Source: Lucifuga dentata
Taxonomy: Eukaryota; Chordata; Actinopteri; Ophidiiformes; Bythitidae
DNA length: 64,000 nt
Reading direction: 5' to 3'
NCBI GenBank assembly: GCA_014773175.1
Contig: VXCM01003415.1
Location: 1-64,000 of the forward strand
Made by a program: the position numbers and the translations under genes. The notes below the pieces were generated by a model, which was not told where the DNA came from, did no database searches, and saw only the letters and a program-made list of their open reading frames with translations. Below are positions 25,701-32,377 of the stretch, piece by piece (the first letter of the stretch is position 1; every line of letters starts with the position of its first letter).

Positions 25701-27336
25701 GAATACTATGACAATACCCAGAAAAACAGGAAATCTGCTAAACAAATAAATTGATGGAACAACATCAGGGGGTCGGCTTATAGTCGAGTACATACGTACG
25801 TTATCTTTTCTTCACCCAAATCTATATCTAAAAATCATTCACCTAAAAACAACTGTGCTCATAGCGAAACTTAACCTCAACTTGACCCATTTGCTTCTTT
25901 CCAGACAACACGGCGTGGATCCTAACGCGGCGTGGAGGCTGGTCACAGCAGGACCAGACCGTCTTCTACTTGCCCATTTTCATCTCTGATAGCGAGCAGC
26001 CGGTTCAGACCAGCACCAGCACCCTGACTATCCGTGTATGCAGCTGTGACCAGGAGGGCAACGTCTTGTCCTGCAACGCTGAGGCGTACAGTCTGCCTGC
26101 CAGCCTCAGCAGAGGAGCTCTAATTGCCATCCTGGCCTGCATTTTCGTCCTGCTGGGTGAGTTATAATGTGTCACTACGAGGAGCCAGCCACCTTCTGTC
26201 ATATCTGTACAAAGATATTTCATCAGATACAGTCGCTGTCAGGCAAAACCTCATATTATACCCCACATAGTCACCGACAAAATGGATAAATAGCATTTTT
26301 TTGAAGAGAGCACCTAATTTGAAGAATAACCTTGCAAGAAATTGTTGTAACCGCATTTCCCATGTAGAGTGTAAGCGACTCGACCCACCGAGCTGAGCTG
26401 AGGGTCTGCAGAGAATGATAAAATGAGTACATGTCAGCCTACAGGGACAAATAAAGAGCTGGACTACTAGCTGCTGCTAATAAATGCTAAACTTTGACAT
26501 GCTTAAAGACAAACTGAAATTTGATGTTCCTGCCTAAACAGTACATTCAATTTTGCACCGTGATTTTATTCATAAAGATTTTCTTCTTCTATGTCCTTGT
26601 TTTCAGAGTTTTACGTTATCTTTAGCGAGCTAGCTGTGAAAATGTCCTGTTGTGTCCTTTCTCCTGATGACAGGCCACAAGCAAATACATAAACTAAACT
26701 GAACCAAACTGCTGTGGTGATAATCGTGTTTTTACTTCTCACCAGTAATGATTCTGCTCATGCTTTCCCTGAGAACCCATCGTAAGAAGCCCTACATGTG
26801 CGACGAGGAAGAGAACGTGCACGAGAACATTGTGCGCTACGATGACGAAGGAGGTGGTGAGGAGGACACGGAGGCCTTTGACATTGCTGCCATGTGGAAC
26901 CCACGTGAAGCCCACCATCACCTGGGCAAGATGAGGCAAGACATGCTGCCAGAGATCGAGAGCCTGTCGCGTTACGTTCCGCAGACCTGCGTCATGGGAG
27001 GCGGAGGGGAAAGTAACGTTCACGGGTACGTTCTCGCCAAGCTTCTGGATGCCGACATGGACCCGTGCGCCCCGCCTTACGACTCTCTGCAGACCTACGC
27101 CTACGAGGGTGAAGGCTCAGTGGCCGAGTCGCTCANCGTGCGCCCCGCCTTACGACTCTCTGCAGACCTATGCCTACGAGGGTGAAGGCTCAGTGGCCGA
27201 GTCGCTCAGCTCCCTCCAGTCGGGAACGTCCAACACTGACCATGAGTACGACTATCTCAACGACTGGGGGCCTCGCTTCAAAAAACTAGCCGAGATGTAC
27301 GGGGTCCTGGAAACAAACACTTCTCCTATGTGGTAG
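6721..27336 (+). CDS. cdh20: Cadherin-20, type II classical cadherin (11 coding exons)
   Basis: Single-pass calcium-dependent adhesion protein of the plasma membrane. Joined exons are 6721-6951, 10966-11260, 11698-11817, 15391-15558, 16455-16642, 17287-17540, 23007-23208, 24463-24584, 24908-25025, 25905-26156 and 26746-27336, all with GT-AG borders and compatible phases. Seen: a hydrophobic N-terminus (about residues 1-31), a very short propeptide ending in a basic RVKR site (51-54), then GWVWNQFF with the two tryptophans (W56, W58) that mark type II strand-swap adhesion. Five cadherin repeats follow with DINDN/DVNDN calcium motifs, a membrane span near 615-637, and a tail with juxtamembrane (p120-binding) and C-terminal (beta-catenin-binding) blocks. 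After removal of two duplicated overlaps (65 and 73 nt) the length is 800 residues, against 801 recalled for human CDH20. The raw sequence is frameshifted at both places. Family is certain; the paralogue rests on remembered CDH20 sequence and on rnf152 synteny. Confidence 0.93.
7373..7616 (-). mobile_element. TTAA MITE, copy 2 (truncated)
   Basis: Reverse orientation. Retains the element's 5' end, finishing GGTATGGTCCTTTAA at 7616; the other half is missing. Confidence 0.8.
8232..8840. mobile_element. Composite hAT-like fragments
   Basis: Contains CAGAGGTGGAAAGTAACTA near 8453 and TACTTGTACTCAAGTATTT near 8278, terminal and subterminal motifs I recognise from common fish hAT MITEs. The segment at 8725-8820 resembles the interior of the same group. 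No target duplication was found, and an A-run with an N at 8704 interrupts it. Confidence 0.45.
10011..10042. repeat. Perfect 13-bp hairpin with 6-nt loop
   Basis: GCTGATTGCCAGA pairs exactly with TCTGGCAATCAGC across GCTCTT. No transcription unit suggests a terminator role. Confidence 0.75.
10160..10925. mobile_element. Old LINE-like repeat split by a hAT insertion
   Basis: The left part (TTGATAGAGCACTTTTCATA, AAAGCGTCTTTAGCTGC) and right part (GAAGCTCGTTCCATAGTTTT) resemble a dispersed fish repeat that is contiguous once the hAT at 10389-10843 is removed. Family assignment is from memory. Confidence 0.4.
10389..10843. mobile_element. Non-autonomous hAT element, 455 bp, nested
   Basis: Ends CAGGGATGGGCAACT and AGTTGCCCATCTCTG are near-perfect inverted repeats. 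An exact 8-bp target duplication ATCTATGG lies at 10381-10388 and 10844-10851. A (GA)n tract lies inside. Confidence 0.88.
10966..11260 (+). CDS. cdh20: cdh20 coding exon 2: EC1 to start of EC2
   Basis: 295 nt, the usual size of this type II cadherin exon. Acceptor CCCACAG, donor GTGAGT, ends in phase 1. It encodes residues 78-175 from [16 protein letters not shown], with LDRE at 117-120 and the calcium linker DINDNEPKF at 152-160. The following intron is only 437 bp. Confidence 0.95.
11698..11817 (+). CDS. cdh20: cdh20 coding exon 3: EC2
   Basis: 120 nt, phase 1 to phase 1, the expected size. It encodes [18 protein letters not shown] and ends in [25 protein letters not shown] is the conserved EC2 calcium and fold segment. 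Acceptor TTCCCAAG, donor GTAAGG. An open reading frame continues into the intron, but the donor and homology place the exon end at 11817. Confidence 0.94.
11899..12774. mobile_element. TA-flanked MITE
   Basis: The left end CCGTAAATGCTCTAATAGTG and the right end (reverse complement CTGTAAATTCTCTATTAAAA) form imperfect inverted repeats, each flanked by TA, as in Tc1/mariner-type insertions. It includes a false 64-bp assembly duplication (12154-12217 and 12219-12282) and an A-run with an N at 12572, so its true length is shorter. Confidence 0.6.
13162..13983 (+). mobile_element. Degenerate hAT element with transposase remnants
   Basis: Ends TAGGGCTGGATGATAT and ATCGTCCAGTCCTA are inverted repeats. 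An exact 8-bp target duplication ACGCTCAT lies at 13154-13161 and 13984-13991. Inside are an acidic start [19 protein letters not shown] (13450 region, then stop) and at about 13580-13780 frames reading [19 protein letters not shown] and [14 protein letters not shown], which resemble ZBED-type hAT transposase. The transposase is broken by stops and deletions. Confidence 0.82.
14667..15085 (+). mobile_element. TTAA MITE, copy 3 (5'-truncated)
   Basis: Begins at the internal ATTAAAATCAACTTG and runs to an intact right end GGTATGGTCCTTTAA. The internal TTAAAGGACC motif is present near 14854. Confidence 0.85.
15391..15558 (+). CDS. cdh20: cdh20 coding exon 4: end of EC2
   Basis: 168 nt, the expected size. 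The acceptor is preceded by a (CT)n run. It encodes [17 protein letters not shown], then [17 protein letters not shown] and the linker DVNDNPPMF. The block [20 protein letters not shown] is characteristic of type II cadherins. Donor GTAAGG at 15559. Confidence 0.95.
15559..16454 (+). other. cdh20: cdh20 intron 4
   Basis: 896 bp with one ambiguous base at 15922. No element recognised. Confidence 0.8.
16455..16642 (+). CDS. cdh20: cdh20 coding exon 5: EC3, first half
   Basis: 188 nt, the expected size. It encodes [20 protein letters not shown], then [21 protein letters not shown] and GIITVKK. Acceptor CCCACAG, donor GTACTC (weaker than consensus). Ends in phase 0. The next intron (16643-17286) is 644 bp of AT-rich DNA. 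Confidence 0.94.
16643..17286 (+). other. cdh20: cdh20 intron 5
   Basis: 644 bp, AT-rich, with ATTC/ATTT tandem stretches. Nothing else seen. Confidence 0.8.
17287..17540 (+). CDS. cdh20: cdh20 coding exon 6: end of EC3, start of EC4
   Basis: 254 nt, the expected size. It encodes [18 protein letters not shown], the linker EDVDEAPLF and [17 protein letters not shown] content is clearly higher than in the flanking introns. Acceptor TATCTAG, donor GTAAGG. Ends in phase 2, giving a split AG|G arginine codon. Confidence 0.94.
17819..18238. mobile_element. PIF/Harbinger-like MITE, 420 bp
   Basis: Ends AACCTGGTTCATGCTTCA and TGAAGCATGAACCAGCCC are inverted repeats, with a 3-bp target duplication TTA on each side (17816-17818, 18239-18241), the pattern of PIF/Harbinger. 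GC-richer than the surrounding intron. No transposase. Confidence 0.68.
20201..20788 (-). mobile_element. TTAA MITE, copy 4 (full length)
   Basis: Reverse orientation, with both long inverted repeats and TTAA at each end. The outer repeat differs slightly (AGCGATCGTACATG versus CATGCACGATCACC). Confidence 0.9.
20910..21235 (+). mobile_element. LINE reverse transcriptase remnant and tail
   Basis: One frame reads [17 protein letters not shown], a motif common near the C-terminus of fish LINE ORF2 proteins. The segment ends in GGGCAATAAAGTTTTTTCTG, a LINE-like 3' end. Stops and frameshifts break the frame. Confidence 0.5.
21533..21558. repeat. (CA)n microsatellite
   Basis: Uninterrupted dinucleotide tract in cdh20 intron 6. 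Confidence 0.9.
22859..22886. repeat. (GAAT)n tract
   Basis: Seven tetranucleotide units following CTAATAAAAT. May be the microsatellite-like tail of an old LINE. Confidence 0.75.
23007..23208 (+). CDS. cdh20: cdh20 coding exon 7: EC4, with a false 65-nt duplication
   Basis: As written the exon is 202 nt. Bases 23029-23092 are repeated exactly at 23094-23157 around a single N at 23093. Removing one copy and the N leaves 137 nt, exactly the usual size of this exon, and restores [20 protein letters not shown] through [10 protein letters not shown]. The raw version is out of frame. This is an assembly fault, not a pseudogene signal. Confidence 0.92.
23209..24462 (+). other. cdh20: cdh20 intron 7
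   Basis: 1254 bp ending in a (TG)n tract before the acceptor. No transposon recognised. Confidence 0.8.
24463..24584 (+). CDS. cdh20: cdh20 coding exon 8: EC4/EC5 linker
   Basis: 122 nt, the expected size. It encodes [20 protein letters not shown], then [27 protein letters not shown] is the EC4-EC5 calcium linker. The acceptor follows a (TG)n tract. Donor GTACGG. Confidence 0.94.
24908..25025 (+). CDS. cdh20: cdh20 coding exon 9: EC5
   Basis: 118 nt, the expected size. It encodes [20 protein letters not shown], then [19 protein letters not shown], a block strongly conserved in CDH20 and close paralogues. Acceptor TTATCCAG, donor GTAGTC. The upstream intron is only 323 bp. Confidence 0.94.
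25026..25904 (+). other. cdh20: cdh20 intron 9
   Basis: 879 bp, nearly half of it a TA-flanked MITE (25390-25796). Confidence 0.8.
25390..25796. mobile_element. TA-flanked MITE, 407 bp
   Basis: CCGTATATACTCGAGTATAA at the left and TTATAGTCGAGTACATACG at the right are inverted repeats, each bordered by TA. TCGGCTTATA recurs internally near 25458. Typical of mariner-type MITEs. Confidence 0.7.
25905..26156 (+). CDS. cdh20: cdh20 coding exon 10: end of EC5 and first half of the membrane span
   Basis: 252 nt, the expected size. It encodes [12 protein letters not shown], the cysteine-containing membrane-proximal segment [16 protein letters not shown], then [18 protein letters not shown], which begins the transmembrane helix. 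[18 protein letters not shown] favours CDH20 over other type II members. Donor GTGAGT. Confidence 0.94.
26157..26745 (+). other. cdh20: cdh20 intron 10
   Basis: 589 bp, splitting the transmembrane helix between two exons. No repeat recognised. Confidence 0.8.
26746..27336 (+). CDS. cdh20: cdh20 last coding exon: rest of the membrane span and cytoplasmic tail, with a false 73-nt duplication
   Basis: Begins [17 protein letters not shown], then [20 protein letters not shown] and [14 protein letters not shown] (juxtamembrane catenin region), [19 protein letters not shown], and ends with SYDY-like [20 protein letters not shown] before the stop TAG at 27334-27336. Bases 27064-27135 recur at 27137-27208 around N at 27136 with one mismatch, shifting the frame. 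Without the duplicate the exon is 518 nt. Confidence 0.93.
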
Positions 27337-27418
27337 GAGGGGAAAAAAGTGAAACCTTGCCTTTTAAAATCTGGATATTCACCAACAGAAACCAACATGA
27401 AGAGATAACGAGAGACAA

Positions 27419-27463
27419 AATAAAAACGCATCAAACACAAAGAGCGTGAAGGGAAGAAATAAA
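27419..27463 (+). promoter_or_regulatory. Candidate cdh20 polyadenylation signals
   Basis: AATAAA occurs at 27419-27424 and 27458-27463, shortly after the cdh20 stop. Other AATAAA sites at 30190 and 30312 would imply a 3 kb 3' UTR. The sequence alone cannot tell which is used. Confidence 0.25.
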
Positions 27464-28271
27464 GCTGGGATGTGCTCCGTTCCACATCCAGGACCGTTAG
27501 CGCTTATGTTCCTGCCTAAAACTCACCCGATTCTTCACAGCCTTGAAGGCCTGGGATGCCTGGAGCAGAGTGAGCCGGTTAAGTCTCCCCCAGAAAAGGA
27601 CTTCAGAAAAAGGTGGATTGGCAGCATTGCGAGGCCCACAAAGAAATGGCTTCAAAGCACACGTTAACTCCCCTGCCTGTCCCAGCCACAGGCACAGCCG
27701 TTCGGTTCAAAGTGTTCAGCGATTTAAGCCAGAGATGAAAACGAGAAGGACAGCATCCTCACTCGCAGGAGACAAACTCTTCAAAGCTGATCTGCTATGA
27801 CTAAAGTTTGTTTGGGATGAGCTTTGTTTTTACGTGACCTAAAGCTGGGGCCACGCTACGTGATTTTGGAGGCAGATTGGTAACGATTAGAGATGGGGTT
27901 GATGTAGCTGTAATCGATGCGTAAAATCTGTCTGAAGCCGATCCGAGTCGGCTAGGTCACGCTTCAATCAAACGTGTTTGAATTTATCAGGTCGAATCTT
28001 TTGACGGTTTACAGGTACACGCAGGTGAAAGACTCGAATCGCAACTATAGTTTTCAACAGCCAATGAAAACATCAGCTGGTGACACAACAGAGGAAGGAA
28101 AAAACAGAAACAGGAAGTTAGCGTTGACATGCATTTTAAACGTACTCACCTCCAGCTCGCTGTAGGGAATACAGCCCAAGCTGCCCAACTCCCTTCTCCA
28201 TCCACCACTTCCTGTTTCCGTACTTCCTTTTTTTTTTTTTTTTANTTTTTTTTTTTTTTTTAATGTTTACT

Positions 28272-28855
28272 TGGATAGTACGGTGGCTGAGAGAGCTCAC
28301 CATATGCTACATAGAAAATGAACATGACACTTTCATCAATTTGACGACGCCGCATTTACTGAAACGCGGCAAATGTCACGTAACACGACGGAAAATAATG
28401 AAAACAAAATGGAAAATAATGAAAACAAAACGGAAAACACAATGGAAGTTTATCGGGAAACTCTGAAAGCGGGACACAGAAATCCTTCCCGGTTTTTTTT
28501 TTTTTTTTTTTTTTTTTTNATTAATTACAATTACAAGTTTAATTTCCGTAAAACAGCAATATTGGATGGTTAACTGAGAACCCCATCACTACAAATTTAC
28601 AAATATATCCGATTACATATGAATCCTACAATCAAAATATTAAAGCTTAAATACACTTCTTGTTTCTCGCTTCTGTGCTGTGTCCTGCTTGTAAAGTTTC
28701 CCGGTAAACTTCCGTTGTGTTTTCATTATTTTCTGTTGTGTTTTTATTCACTTCCGTTGTGTTATGTGATATTTGCGGCGTTTCAGTAAATGCGGCGTGT
28801 GTCGTGTTCATTCTCTACGTAGCATACGATGAGCTCTCTGGGCCACCGTAGGATA
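28272..28855. mobile_element. Foldback element with arms of about 180-200 bp
   Basis: 28272-28479 is the imperfect reverse complement of 28676-28855. Matching blocks include GGTGGC/GCCACC, GAGAGCTCA/TGAGCTCTC and GCATTTACTGAAACG/CGTTTCAGTAAATGC, in colinear inverted order. An N-containing T-run lies in the loop. No target duplication identified. Confidence 0.7.
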
Positions 28856-31108
28856 AGGACCGATGCAGAGACATAGGTCATTCATAAACTAATGCTGCAC
28901 ATCGTAGCATTTTTATCCAAGGCTAACAGAGGTACATAATCCATACTACATCATTAAAATGATAAAACAAAATATATACTGAAGCAATTCAGCAGGGTAA
29001 ATTCTGAGAAACTTCTCTGAGGAAATCGTCGCGCAGGCAATAGCTGCAAACCGTACAGCATCCATGTTTGTTTTGGCGTGACGGTATCATGGGAAACGTT
29101 AGCCTGTAACCTGCGACCGTCTGTTCTCTTGTGTGTGAGGCGCAGGAGACTGAAAATCGTTCTGCGTCGTCCAACATTCAGTCATTAAATGCGCGCTGCC
29201 GGTCTTTTTGTAATTGTTCACAATTTTAAAAACAAATCACGTAGAGTAGCCCCACCTTTAGCTGCCAAAAAGATGGAAGCAGATGACTTCCTGTCATTTC
29301 TGCAATTACTTATGTTGGAAAACTGCTGTGTTTGTTTCGTCTGCAGCAGTTTTTTAATTTATTTCTTTATTTCCTGTGCTGTATTTATATTTTTGCTAAC
29401 TTATTTAGGTACTTCAAAACCAGCACTGTACTTTACTGCCACCATAAGGCTGTGATGTGGCAGAGAAAAAAAAAAAAAAANAAAAAAAAAAAAAAAATCT
29501 TGAAAAGATGACATATATGTTGTAACATACATGATGTATTTGCTAATGGTTTGCTTTGGAAAAGGATTTTTCATACGTATGTCGTGACATTTAGAGATGC
29601 TTGGAGATGGCAATGCTGTAAGCCTGTGTGGGTTTTATAGGTCGATATGGTAACTGTATTATTGCTTTTTGTATCATTTGAACTTTGTATTGTAACACTG
29701 ATTTATCCCAAATGCGTAAAGCAGTTAAACGTGGATAAGGGGGAAGCCTTTTTTTTTTAATTAACTGCTTAAGATGTGCAGCACAGCACACGCTTACACG
29801 GACGAGCACACGACAAACTCACTTAACGAGTAGCTTTTCACTTTGGATCCACCATCGTGCCAACCAGAGTGCGACAGCAAAAAGGCCTGATCTGTCACCT
29901 GTGTTGCTTTTCACCTGCATTATAAAAGCCACTGACGGACGTGGAGTAATCATCCGATCAGACGGACTACAGAGACATTGCTAATCTGCATTAAGTGCCA
30001 AATGTAAAAAGGACAAAGGGACATTTTGGGGGGGAAAACTCTGCAAAACGACACCAAAAGAAAATTTTACAAGGGGGAAAATGAAGGTAATTTTGATAAA
30101 TTGAACGGGTGGAGTTTACTTGAAATTTATGTGGTCAATCATGCTACAGTATGTGGTATGTGAATGTAGATATTTTTTGTATTCTTGGTAATAAAACAGT
30201 CAAAATAATGTTCTTGCATAGGGAAATTATTATATTTACAATGGTGATGGAATGAAAGAACACGATCCTTTTGAACGTTTCAGTGGCAAAATGTTCAGAG
30301 TGGTTTGCAATAATAAACTCTTTCTTTTTGGCAGTAAAAAAAAAATAAATAAATTAAAAAAAGCATTATGCAGTCCCCTGAAGCGTGGAGGAAATGTTAG
30401 TCCTTCAAAAGATAAAGCAGCTATTTAAATTTCCAACCATATAGCAGATGATTCAGTTTTCATTACAGTTTCCCTCAAAGTGCTTAATTTGCTTGACTTA
30501 TTTTGTTTTGCAGCAATAATGCTTAGCATTGATTAAAAGCTCAGCCTCCACATTTGCTGTGTTTCTGCACCTCAAGCCTTGGAAACGCCTCAGAAACGTT
30601 TCCATCCGACTGCTTTTACTGTAACATTTAGGTGAGCAAACGGCACATCTATCGGTTATAAACGAGTATCTTTTCTTAATTCCTTATGTCAATCAACCAA
30701 TCAGAGGAGAGGAGAGATGCAATTCATAAATAGCACAAAAAAGAATTAGATACAAGCAGCTAATATCATATTTTCCACTTCTCTGAATTTTCTATTTCAA
30801 CTGAAAATATAAAAGTCAAAACAATTAACAAATATCGCTGAGATCAATAACTCTGAGAACAATAATTTACCTGCTGAGAGGCGATCAACAGTGAAATTGC
30901 ACTGAAGATGAGCCTATAACGTTCAGGTTTTCACATTTAATGCATCATATGCTATGCATACTTATCAGAAAGCTTTATTTACACTGTGGTGATTATTTCC
31001 TAATGTGTCTTTGTCTGCAAATTTTATAAAAAAAAATTCTGTGTTTATATTTGGCCAGAACAGATCTGTTTTGAAGTCTTTCAAGTCAAGTCTTAAGTCA
31101 TTTGAGAC

Positions 31109-32377
31109 TAGGGGTGTCGACAATAACTGTGATAATTAAAACATGAAATATTGATATCATGTTAATAATACACATGATCTTCTTTTCCTTCTTCTTCTTT
31201 TCCTTTCGGCTTTCCCTTCAGGGGTCACCACAGCGAATCATCTGCCTCCATCTAACCCTATCCTCTGCCTCCTCTTCTCTCACACCAACTAACTTCATGT
31301 CCTCTTTCACTACATCCATAAATCTCCTCTTTGGTCTTCCTCTAGGCCTCCTGCCTGGCAGTTCCAACCTCAGCATCCTTCTACCGATATGTTCACTATC
31401 CCTCCTCTGTACATGTCCAAACCATCTCAGTCTGGCCTCTCTGACTTTATCTCCAAAACATCTAACATGCGCTGTCCCTCTGATGTACTCGTTCCTGATC
31501 CTATCCATCCTCGTCACTCCCAAAGAGAACCTCAGCATTTTAGTCTCTGCTACCTCTAGCTCTGCCTCCTGTCTTTTCCTCAGTGCCACTGTCTCTAAGC
31601 CATACAACATCGCTGGTCTCACCACCGTTTTGTACACCTTTCCTTTCATTCTTGCCAAGATAATACACATGATAATATCGTGTAAATAATCCAGCACTAA
31701 ATCATTTCTTTCCATTTTCGCTTTGTCCCTCCCCCCACACACACACACCCACACACACACATGATATGACACCGTGAAACAGTAAGTAGCTAGCTAGCTA
31801 CTACCATACTGTGTGGCTACTACTGCCGCACAAAATCATGATAAGGAGCTGACAGATGAGAGTGAGAAGCTCTACCCTAACCTGAAAAAAGTCAGCTGCC
31901 AGTGTGGGAGTTTTTTGGATTTGGTAACAAAGACAGGAAGTTGGTAGACACCCCAGTCTGCAGGAAATGCCGATCAACAGGAACCGCTAAAGGGGGCGAT
32001 ACCACCAACCTGTTCACCACCTTCACCTCCATCATCCTGCAGATTTCACCACGGCAGACAGGAAGTAGCAGTTAGCTTGCTAGCCCTGAAACGGGAAAAT
32101 GTTCCATGAAGGTCTTAGTTGTGTTGTTAAAGCGAAGTTGTCAAGTCGTTGGTGACAGGACTTTCTCTCTCCTGGTTATTTATTAGGCAGCATCAAAAAA
32201 GTGAGACAGCAGGGATTCAGGTCAGCTAACGCTAACACCATTCAATGTAATTTCTCTTTTTGGAGCAATTACACTGAATGGTGTACAGTTTTGTACAGTT
32301 ATGGTTACAGACTCTCTCCACCTCCCTACATAATTATAATAATCGTGTAGTGAAAATCTGATATCGTGACAGGCCGA
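31109..32377 (+). mobile_element. Degenerate hAT element carrying a BED-finger remnant and a nested LINE
   Basis: Flanked by the exact 8-bp duplication TTTGAGAC (31101-31108 and 32378-32385). Ends TAGGGGTGTCGACAATA and TATCGTGACAGGCCGA are imperfect inverted repeats. At 31902-32028 a + frame reads VWEFFGFGNKDRK and VCRKCRSTGTAKGGDTTNLF, a BED-type zinc finger as found at the N-terminus of ZBED-like hAT transposases. The catalytic part is absent. Confidence 0.85.
31179..31659 (-). mobile_element. 5'-truncated RTE-type LINE, 481 bp
   Basis: Exact 14-bp target duplication ATAATACACATGAT at 31165-31178 and 31660-31673. The - strand frame is open and reads the C-terminal end of an RTE reverse transcriptase polyprotein (VYKTVVRPAMLYGLETV, RWFGHVQRRDS, RWRQMIRCGDP), then a tail rich in GAA/AAG repeats. 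The open frame and perfect duplication suggest a recent insertion. Confidence 0.92.

Larger units (their letters stand above)
27337..31100. other. cdh20 3' flank, possibly 3' UTR
   Basis: Contains a foldback element (28272-28855) and A/T runs with Ns at 28245, 28519 and 29481. How much is transcribed as 3' UTR cannot be judged. Short open frames here show no domain. Confidence 0.45.

Noticed and set aside
23007..27336. cdh20 as a pseudogene because of two frameshifts
   Set aside because: Both frameshifts coincide with an N flanked by identical sequence. Removing the overlaps restores expected exon sizes and the full reading frame.
31218..31772. 184-codon minus-strand frame as a host gene
   Set aside because: It is the C-terminal end of an RTE LINE reverse transcriptase bounded by a target site duplication, extended by chance into (TG)n sequence.
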